Assembly: GCA_007135385.1 (NCBI GenBank)
Contig: SLIY01000074.1
Coordinates: forward strand, 1-10,988
Length of the DNA: 10,988 nt
Direction: 5' to 3'
DNA from: Leptolyngbyaceae cyanobacterium CSSed165cm_216
GTDB taxonomy: Bacteria; Cyanobacteriota; Cyanobacteriia; Phormidesmidales; Phormidesmidaceae
Shown here piece after piece: positions 6,272 to 10,988 of the stretch. Every line of letters begins with the position of its first letter. Positions within the stretch are counted from its first letter, which is position 1. The position numbers were made by a program, and so were the translations under genes. The notes under the pieces were generated by a model. It worked only from the letters and a program-made list of their open reading frames with translations, was not told the origin of the DNA and searched no databases.

Positions 6272-7159
6272 ATGACCCCTGACTTTATTCTGTTTGCCCA
6301 ACATGGCTGGGCTGATAACAACCGATGGATGCTGGCCCTAGCCCAGGAATTGGCCACTGAAGCCACTGAAATTGTGGCTCCCAGTCTGAACTACGCCATG
6401 ACCTGGCTGCGCATGGCACCGCTAATTGAGGAGGTAGATCAAATTGCCATGGCGGCGATCGAGCAGCAGCCCACCGTACCCCTCCGGATCATTGGCCATT
6501 CCATGGGCGGGCTGATCTGGCTGGAAGTGCTAACTCGTCATCCCGAGTGGTGGCCTAGGGTGCAGGCTTTGGTGCTGGTGGCCTCACCCGTTGGCGGGGC
6601 CGATTTGGGGCGTATTATCGATCCCCTACAAGTGGGTCTAGGGATTGCAGCTGACTTAGGTCGCGATCGCCGCCCTCTGGCCATGGCGATCGCGGCAGCG
6701 ATCAACACCCTGGTGCTGGCGGGTAATACCGATGGGGGCAGCGATGGCACCATCACCGTGGAAAGTACTAAGGTGCCCAATGCCCAATTTATCTGTCTAG
6801 AAGGCCTCAGTCATGCGGAGATGCGGCATCATCCGGCTATAGTCGATTACGTCCACCAGTTTTGGGATGGACAGGTCCTCAGCCCGCCGCTGATGCAGCA
6901 TCCTCTGGTAGAGCGGCTAAGGCAAATCCCTGGGATGACCGATGCCCATTTGCGAGATTTTGACCGAGCCCAGCGATTCTTAACCCTAGACGACGGCACT
7001 AGCCTATATGTGTGGCGGCACCCTTTAGGCATCGACCATGTGTTTGTGGTCGATGCCGAAGCGGCATTACTGTATTCCGGCTATGTGGGTTGGCTTCACT
7101 ACGAGGATTTTTGGCAGGCTCTCCGTACCCTTAAGGCTGAGCAGGAGGAAGTTCTGTAA
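6272..7159 (+). CDS. Alpha/beta hydrolase with extra C-terminal domain
   Basis: A 295-residue soluble protein with no signal peptide. The hydrolase part spans about 1-200: an oxyanion-loop segment Q-H-G-W-A-D-N (10-16), the nucleophile elbow G-H-S-M-G-G with Ser77, a likely acid Asp158 in G-S-D-G-T-I-T-V-E-S, and His181 in G-L-S-H-A-E-M. The triad is therefore complete and resembles lipase/PGAP1-like esterases, although the substrate is not predictable. Residues about 205-295 form an additional part that looks like a separate small domain (segments LRQIPGMTDAHLRDFDRAQR and YSGYVGWLHYEDFWQAL). The last 29 bp overlap the end of the convergent gene. It follows the HdeD-like gene by 38 bp; no strong Shine-Dalgarno sequence precedes the ATG. 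Confidence 0.85.
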   Translation: MTPDFILFAQHGWADNNRWMLALAQELATEATEIVAPSLNYAMTWLRMAPLIEEVDQIAMAAIEQQPTVPLRIIGHSMGGLIWLEVLTRHPEWWPRVQALVLVASPVGGADLGRIIDPLQVGLGIAADLGRDRRPLAMAIAAAINTLVLAGNTDGGSDGTITVESTKVPNAQFICLEGLSHAEMRHHPAIVDYVHQFWDGQVLSPPLMQHPLVERLRQIPGMTDAHLRDFDRAQRFLTLDDGTSLYVWRHPLGIDHVFVVDAEAALLYSGYVGWLHYEDFWQALRTLKAEQEEVL

Positions 7160-8132
7160 TAGCGATATCGGGGGTGCCTGGTTCCGGCGAAGCTGGTTCT
7201 GGACTGACCTGCGCACGGGTTGAGGTCCAAGCACTGGAGATAGATAGACCATCCTCACTCATCAGGCCCGCTGATGGGTTAGTCAAGTCCTGGGACTGAT
7301 CGCGATCGCCAATCAAGTCTGCCACCGCCTGATGCAACTCGGCGGCCATCTGCTCGGCTGATTTGGCTGGAATCGGCGACTGCTCCATCGTATTGAGCTT
7401 AAAGCTCACCTGCTGAATCAACAATTGACGATCGATCAGGCTCAAATTGACATCAATGCCAAAGGTCACCTGGTTTTTGAGCATGGCGCTGAGGGCGTTA
7501 GCGATCAGATCCTCACCAATCTGGGTGATCTTGGGGATAACCGTGGACACATAGGCGGTGACCGTTTGCTTCACGGCCTGCTCTAGGGGGGTTTGACGCA
7601 GTACCGTCGCTAAAGTTGCCGCGAGTTCAACGTACACAGGGTTATGGGTCGATCGCAGGGACGTTTGCACGTCAAAGGTTTCAGCCATTTGATCCACCAT
7701 CCCATATACCTCTGCCCTGGTAATCATGCCGTAGTCGAGCAGCGGAATGGCCGCTACAACCACATCCTGGATCATCTCCACCGTCAGGTCTGGGGCGTAG
7801 CGTTGGACATAGGCATCCAGGGTATGCCTAACCTGCTGCTCTAGGGCCGTTTGCCACTGGTAGGCCCGCTGGGCCAGACGATCCTGGGCCGCGTCAACCA
7901 CGGTCTCCCCTACTGCTATAGACTCAAACTGGGCTAAGACCTGCTGAGTCCATGGCTCCAACTGATGGGTAGAGACCGTCACAGACATGGCTCTGGCCCG
8001 CAGTTGGCATAGGGTAGCCACCAACCCTTGCCGCTGGGCGGGGCGTTCGGGCAGTCCATAGCGCTGCCCATAGGCCCAGAGGCTGCCTAAAATATCGTCG
8101 ATGGGGCAATTGACGGCCAGGGGTGGTTCCAT
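7131..8132 (-). CDS. Unknown protein translationally coupled to the SpoIIE-type phosphatase
   Basis: A protein of 333 residues from the ATG at 8132. I do not recognise a family. No signal peptide or membrane helix is evident. The chain is mainly alpha-helical and Ala/Gln/Leu/Val-rich up to about residue 265, with paired hydrophobic helices such as MIQDVVVAAIPLL and IGEDLIANALSAML. The C-terminal 70 residues are Ser/Pro/Glu-rich and probably disordered. The start is set by a TAATG overlap with the stop codon of the phosphatase gene, which is typical of translational coupling; a TTG two codons upstream is less likely. Position as the last gene of a [2Fe-2S]-PAS-phosphatase operon suggests a partner or output of that system, but this is inference. 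The 3' end overlaps the convergent hydrolase gene by 29 bp. Confidence 0.78.
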   Translation of the reverse strand: MEPPLAVNCPIDDILGSLWAYGQRYGLPERPAQRQGLVATLCQLRARAMSVTVSTHQLEPWTQQVLAQFESIAVGETVVDAAQDRLAQRAYQWQTALEQQVRHTLDAYVQRYAPDLTVEMIQDVVVAAIPLLDYGMITRAEVYGMVDQMAETFDVQTSLRSTHNPVYVELAATLATVLRQTPLEQAVKQTVTAYVSTVIPKITQIGEDLIANALSAMLKNQVTFGIDVNLSLIDRQLLIQQVSFKLNTMEQSPIPAKSAEQMAAELHQAVADLIGDRDQSQDLTNPSAGLMSEDGLSISSAWTSTRAQVSPEPASPEPGTPDIAITELPPAQP

Positions 8133-9298
8133 TAGCAATAATCCACTGTGACCTCTTTTTGAAAGTGGCGTAACACCGCCACTAGCTCCTCAATCAAACT
8201 CCGACGGATGGAGATGTTCTTGGGCAGCAGCGGGTTTTGGTAAAACTCGTTAATGCTTTGGCCCACTAAAAAGTGAATGGCATCCGCCTGCAAAATTTCT
8301 CGGGCCAACAGATAGGCCCCGTTGTTGTCAAACCGTAGACGCCCTAGATCACAGTGGCAGTGGCGAATGTATTCCGTGGCTTTAGAAAGGGTAAGAATGC
8401 CCTCTGTAACCAGATCGACGCAACTCAACATGCCAATGGGGGGCAAGTCGGGGCGCATGGTAGACAAGTCCATCTCTACGATTTCCCCCAAGTAGCTGGC
8501 GACGATATTGCCGGTAGTACCGCCACAAACCACCTTGCGCCCTTCAAAATCCAGCAGTTGATTCACATACTGTTCATCCTGGGCTTCCGCTAAGGGGGGG
8601 CCAGTAAAAATCATCAGGGGATGACGTTGACGGATGTAAAGGCCCACAAAGGTGGCATCGTCCCCCACCACCCCCTGGTATAACTCAAAGGTATGGTCGA
8701 TCACGTCTCTGACAATGGTGCGGGCCGTATGGGATTTGCCGACCAGCACTCCCTCCACATACTGGGCGATGTTGTCCCACCCCCAGCCAAAATTCATGGT
8801 CATGCCCATTCCGGCATAGAGCACCCCATCACTAATCGCCCCCAGAAAATCCCCTCGCTCTAGCCATCCTTCCGCCGATTGAATTTTGCGACCCAGAATT
8901 TCCTGGACCTGCATGGCTAAGGGGTTAACCCGACCCTGGTGGCAAAACACTGGCGGTGGGTTGTCAAAGTTAATCACTTTGAACTGGTTGGTGCGGCTAT
9001 CGACCCACAAAATTGTGAAGGTTGAGTAAGCAATTTTGCGCACCTGACAGATGGGCAGCGTGGCAATCACCGTCTTCAGCACCTCTTCTAGGGGTACATC
9101 CGCGTTGAGCATGGTGATTAAAATCTCGGTGGTCAGGGTCGCCAAAATGTTAGCTTTGACACCGCTACCCAACCCATCGGAGAGGACCACGGTGGTTTTA
9201 GTGCCCGTCTTTAAATATTTGACCTTATCGCCACACAATTCCTCGCCCCGCTTGTTGAGGCTAGCACTATGGATATCGATGAAGTTATCTACAGCCAT
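8132..9298 (-). CDS. SpoIIE/PP2C-type serine phosphatase of the hydrogenase-associated kind
   Basis: A 388-residue metal-dependent protein serine/threonine phosphatase. Residues 1-222 are the PP2C/SpoIIE domain, starting almost at the N-terminus with no sensor domain. The metal-binding aspartates are in place: Asp24 (E-L-C-G-D), Asp41 (L-S-D-G-L-G-S-G), Asp157 (A-I-S-D-G-V) and Asp213/214 (G-D-D-A-T). Residues 225-388 form a second domain opening F-T-G-P-P, with G-R-K-V-V-C-G-G-T-T-G-N-I-V at 253-266 and a D-L-V-T-E-G-I-L-T-L-S-K-A helix near 295-307. From memory, this two-domain layout matches the SpoIIE proteins encoded beside [FeFe]-hydrogenase genes in Firmicutes and other anaerobes. The gene starts 17 bp after the PAS gene stop. 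The expected substrate would be a phosphoserine in a partner such as an anti-sigma antagonist, but none is visible here. Confidence 0.9.
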   Translation of the reverse strand: MAVDNFIDIHSASLNKRGEELCGDKVKYLKTGTKTTVVLSDGLGSGVKANILATLTTEILITMLNADVPLEEVLKTVIATLPICQVRKIAYSTFTILWVDSRTNQFKVINFDNPPPVFCHQGRVNPLAMQVQEILGRKIQSAEGWLERGDFLGAISDGVLYAGMGMTMNFGWGWDNIAQYVEGVLVGKSHTARTIVRDVIDHTFELYQGVVGDDATFVGLYIRQRHPLMIFTGPPLAEAQDEQYVNQLLDFEGRKVVCGGTTGNIVASYLGEIVEMDLSTMRPDLPPIGMLSCVDLVTEGILTLSKATEYIRHCHCDLGRLRFDNNGAYLLAREILQADAIHFLVGQSINEFYQNPLLPKNISIRRSLIEELVAVLRHFQKEVTVDYC

Positions 9299-9315
9299 CA
9301 GAGGGGTGAGGTGAC

Positions 9316-9918
9316 CTAGGGCTCATTGTCTTTTGTCTCAGACGGTATCACCGTATCGACTGCTTCATGTTGCAGCATTTGCACAATCTTCAGGAGACTC
9401 ACTTTGGTTTGGGCGGTTGTTTCACCCAGCAGTCCGGCAATTTCTTGGACGACTTTCATTTGGTTATCGACAACGTGGTTCACATTCTTGATGGTTTCGT
9501 CCTTGATCGCGATCAGTTCCCGGCGTTCTATCAATTGATGGGTGTAGTCGGCCATGATGCAAGCGATGATCCCTTCCTCAGGAATGGGGAAGATAACCTG
9601 GCTAACCAATAGGTCATATTTGGGAAATTCTCTGGGTTTGCTCCGAAACACGTTGCCTGTTTCCCAAACCCGACGAAAATCACTGGTGTCGTCCAAGATA
9701 GTGGATGCAGGTTCGCCAATCACATCTTGCGATCGCACCTGAAACATCCGACAAAAGGCCGGATTTACCAGCTTGATGTAGAGGTTAGCATCCACCACAA
9801 TCAGCCCATTCGGATCATACTCCCAGATCAACTGCCAGAGGTACTGATGATCGCTAGCTTCATTCCCCCGGGTGGGGTTCACACTACTAGCCTGGTGGGG
9901 AGACGCAGAATTAGTCAT
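9316..9918 (-). CDS. PAS-domain sensor protein with C-terminal helical region
   Basis: A 200-residue cytoplasmic protein. Residues 1-27 are polar and likely disordered. About 28-128 form a PAS domain: I-W-E-Y-D-P-N-G-L-I-V-V-D opens it, then V-N-P-A-F-C-R-M-F, the V-I-G-E-P helix start, and a closing strand near I-I-A-C-I-M-A-D-Y-T. Residues 129-185 are a long helical segment (E-R-R-E-L-I-A-I-K-D-E-T-I-K), ending in E-I-A-G-L-L-G-E-T-T-A-Q-T-K-V. This resembles a dimerisation helix, but no histidine-kinase catalytic domain follows, so the protein probably senses and passes a signal by contact. A similar PAS-plus-helix end is found, as I recall, in sensory hydrogenase (HydS-like) proteins, whose Fe-S and H-cluster domains are absent here. 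AGGA overlapping the upstream stop codon, 9 bases before the ATG, supports this start. Confidence 0.86.
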   Translation of the reverse strand: MTNSASPHQASSVNPTRGNEASDHQYLWQLIWEYDPNGLIVVDANLYIKLVNPAFCRMFQVRSQDVIGEPASTILDDTSDFRRVWETGNVFRSKPREFPKYDLLVSQVIFPIPEEGIIACIMADYTHQLIERRELIAIKDETIKNVNHVVDNQMKVVQEIAGLLGETTAQTKVSLLKIVQMLQHEAVDTVIPSETKDNEP

Positions 9919-9929
9919 GGGAACAGATC

Positions 9930-10205
9930 CTAGGGGGTATGGGTAGTGGCGGCTCGCACCGCTGGCAGAATGTCTTCAGTAAAGACAGTGTCTACATTTT
10001 GAGGACTAATTTTGGAAAAGCGCTGGTCCTGAAATTTCATCACAATGCCCTGGCTACAGGTTTCCAGGCAAAAAGACCCCTTAAGCTCGATCGTATCGGC
10101 TAACCCATGATCTTTAATCAACGCCTGGAGCTTGGGCAGCACATCATAGACACCCATTTGGTGACAGGCGGAACCCATACAGAGGAAGAGGTTTTCTTTA
10201 GTCAT
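9930..10205 (-). CDS. Thioredoxin-like [2Fe-2S] ferredoxin
   Basis: A 91-residue protein of the thioredoxin-fold [2Fe-2S] ferredoxin family, related to the NuoE/HoxE C-terminal domain. The four cluster cysteines are visible: Cys9 and Cys14 (C-M-G-S-A-C), then Cys46 and Cys50 (C-L-E-T-C), a spacing of x4, x31 and x3, as in this family. NuoE's N-terminal helical domain is absent, so it is a stand-alone carrier or sensor rather than a complex I or hydrogenase subunit. It is first in an operon with a PAS protein (11 bp downstream) and a PP2C phosphatase, which suggests that it reports electron-carrier redox state to them; this is inferred from context. The ATG at 10205 gives the usual short strand before Cys9; no Shine-Dalgarno sequence is evident. 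Confidence 0.9.
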   Translation of the reverse strand: MTKENLFLCMGSACHQMGVYDVLPKLQALIKDHGLADTIELKGSFCLETCSQGIVMKFQDQRFSKISPQNVDTVFTEDILPAVRAATTHTP

Positions 10206-10390
10206 AAGCTAGGGTGACAGGGGGCAGGGAACAGGGGAGGTAGAACTCAGCTTCGATCTCATTATCTGTTAACAATCTCGCCAGGACCGATTTGATCAGC
10301 TTTTTTTCTGTTCTAGTCTAGTAATAACAACTGCCTATGACAGCTGGCTGATGTTCCCCCTGCCCCCCTCTCCCCAAATAGCAAACCCAC

Positions 10391-10403
10391 AATCTGGCAG
10401 ATT
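10391..10403. promoter_or_regulatory. Palindrome AATCTG-G-CAGATT upstream of sdhA
   Basis: A perfect 6+1+6 bp dyad ends 38 bp before the sdhA start codon. With a single central base it cannot fold as a hairpin, so if meaningful it would be a binding site for a dimeric regulator. No known cyanobacterial consensus is matched. Confidence 0.3.
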
Positions 10404-10427
10404 CTGGGAGTTTCCCAACGTCCCCTC

Positions 10428-10441
10428 ATTCCCTATTCCCT
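10428..10441 (+). repeat. Two tandem ATTCCCT heptamers abutting the sdhA start codon
   Basis: ATTCCCT at 10428-10434 and again at 10435-10441, followed directly by the ATG of sdhA. Such degenerate heptamer repeats are common between cyanobacterial genes. Here they occupy the place where a ribosome binding site would lie, and no purine-rich Shine-Dalgarno sequence is present. Confidence 0.6.
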
Positions 10442-10988
10442 ATGTTCGACCCTCGCACGCCGCCTGGTCCCCTCAACCAAAAATGGAGCCACTTTAAAGA
10501 TCACTGCCGGTTAGTTAGCCCCAAGAACAAAGGACGACACACCATTCTGGTGGTGGGCACTGGTTTGGCTGGGGCTTCAGCGGCGGCCACCCTGGCAGAG
10601 TTGGGATATCGAGTGAAAAGTTTTTGCATCCAGGATTCTCCCCGGCGGGCCCACAGCATTGCCGCCCAGGGGGGGATTAACGCCACCAAAAATTACCCCA
10701 ACGACGGTGACAGTGTTTGGCGGCTGTTCTACGACACCATCAAAGGGGGGGACTACCGCTCCCGCGAAGCTAATGTGCATCGGCTGGCGGAAATCAGCAG
10801 TGCCATCATTGATCACTGCGTGGCCCAGGGGGTGCCCTTTGCCCGAGAGTACGGCGGCCTGCTAGACAACCGTTCCTTTGGCGGGGCCCAGGTATCGCGT
10901 ACGTTTTATGCCCGGGGACAGACGGGACAACAGTTACTGTTAGGGGCCTATAGCGCCATGATGCGCATGGTCCAAGCTGGCCAGATCG
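10442..10988 (+). CDS. sdhA: Succinate dehydrogenase/fumarate reductase flavoprotein subunit, N-terminal part (cut by window end)
   Basis: The first 182 codons of the FAD-bearing subunit that interconverts succinate and fumarate. Visible features are the dinucleotide-binding G-T-G-L-A-G (39-44) after a beta strand, and R-R-A-H-S-I-A-A-Q-G-G-I-N-A, where His71 matches the histidine that binds FAD covalently. These are followed by N-D-G-D-S, Y-D-T-I-K-G-G-D-Y-R-S-R-E-A-N-V-H-R-L-A and F-A-R-E-Y-G-G-L-L, all typical of the family. The 30-residue extension before the FAD fold (P-P-G-P-L-x-x-K-W) and the spacing point to the Bacillus/Wolinella/Bacteroidetes-type subunit used with a di-haem cytochrome b, rather than the E. 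coli SdhA type. The active-site arginine and C-terminal domains are outside the window. The start lacks a Shine-Dalgarno sequence. It is divergent from the [2Fe-2S]-PAS-phosphatase operon. Confidence 0.9.
   Translation, partial: MFDPRTPPGPLNQKWSHFKDHCRLVSPKNKGRHTILVVGTGLAGASAAATLAELGYRVKSFCIQDSPRRAHSIAAQGGINATKNYPNDGDSVWRLFYDTIKGGDYRSREANVHRLAEISSAIIDHCVAQGVPFAREYGGLLDNRSFGGAQVSRTFYARGQTGQQLLLGAYSAMMRMVQAGQI

Larger units (their letters stand above)
10206..10441. other. Divergent intergenic region between the redox-signalling operon and sdhA
   Basis: A 236-bp gap that must carry the promoters of both divergent units. It contains G/C-rich short repeats at both ends (10211-10236 and 10352-10375), the palindrome TGTTAACA (10267-10274) next to a possible minus-strand -10 box GATAAT (10261-10266), a T7 run (10301-10307), and the odd palindrome AATCTG-G-CAGATT (10391-10403). 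No convincing -35 boxes and no NtcA, FNR or Rex consensus were found. Confidence 0.5.

Noticed and set aside
1..10988. tRNA, rRNA, CRISPR array, insertion sequence or prophage
   Set aside because: No spaced direct repeats, transposase or integrase motifs, terminal inverted repeats flanking a gene, or tRNA-like folds were seen by eye.

Overview
The window looks like chromosomal DNA of a cyanobacterium. The palindrome GCGATCGC (HIP1) occurs at least eleven times in 11 kb (for example at 299, 670, 1233, 3133, 3251, 3352, 5922, 6663, 6686, 7302 and 9729), about once per kb, which is characteristic of cyanobacterial genomes. Intergenic stretches carry CCCTATT/CCCTGCC-type short repeats that are also common there. 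The DNA is fairly GC rich. The genus cannot be named from the sequence alone.

Left part (1-3489, all minus strand): the 5' end of a penicillin-binding protein 2 gene (mrdA), cut by the window edge; a 745-residue single-pass membrane protein with about nine degenerate 'EAQ..I..W' helical repeats and a long Pro/Ala-rich tail, function unknown; a 338-bp gap with a perfect 11-bp stem-loop built from a 16-bp tandem repeat; and folB (dihydroneopterin aldolase, folate synthesis).

Middle part (3575-7159): a lipoprotein substrate-binding protein of the SsuA/TauA/NMT1 type (minus) diverges from a cognate-looking SsuC/TauC-type permease (plus), with a small dyad and a candidate promoter between them. 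No ATPase gene is present. The permease is followed on the same strand by an HdeD/DUF308 membrane protein and an alpha/beta hydrolase with an additional C-terminal domain.

Right part (7131-10205, minus strand, transcribed from 10205 downwards): a compact four-gene operon made of a thioredoxin-like [2Fe-2S] ferredoxin, a PAS-domain protein with a C-terminal helical region, a SpoIIE/PP2C-type phosphatase with its own C-terminal domain, and a 333-residue protein of unknown function whose start overlaps the phosphatase stop (TAATG). The first three proteins resemble the accessory signalling proteins encoded next to [FeFe]-hydrogenase genes in anaerobic bacteria, but no hydrogenase is visible here. 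This is the most interesting part of the window: a candidate redox-responsive phosphatase switch. Divergent from it, running off the right edge, is the start of a Bacillus/Wolinella-type succinate dehydrogenase or fumarate reductase flavoprotein (sdhA), which makes redox or respiratory metabolism a reasonable guess for what the module senses.
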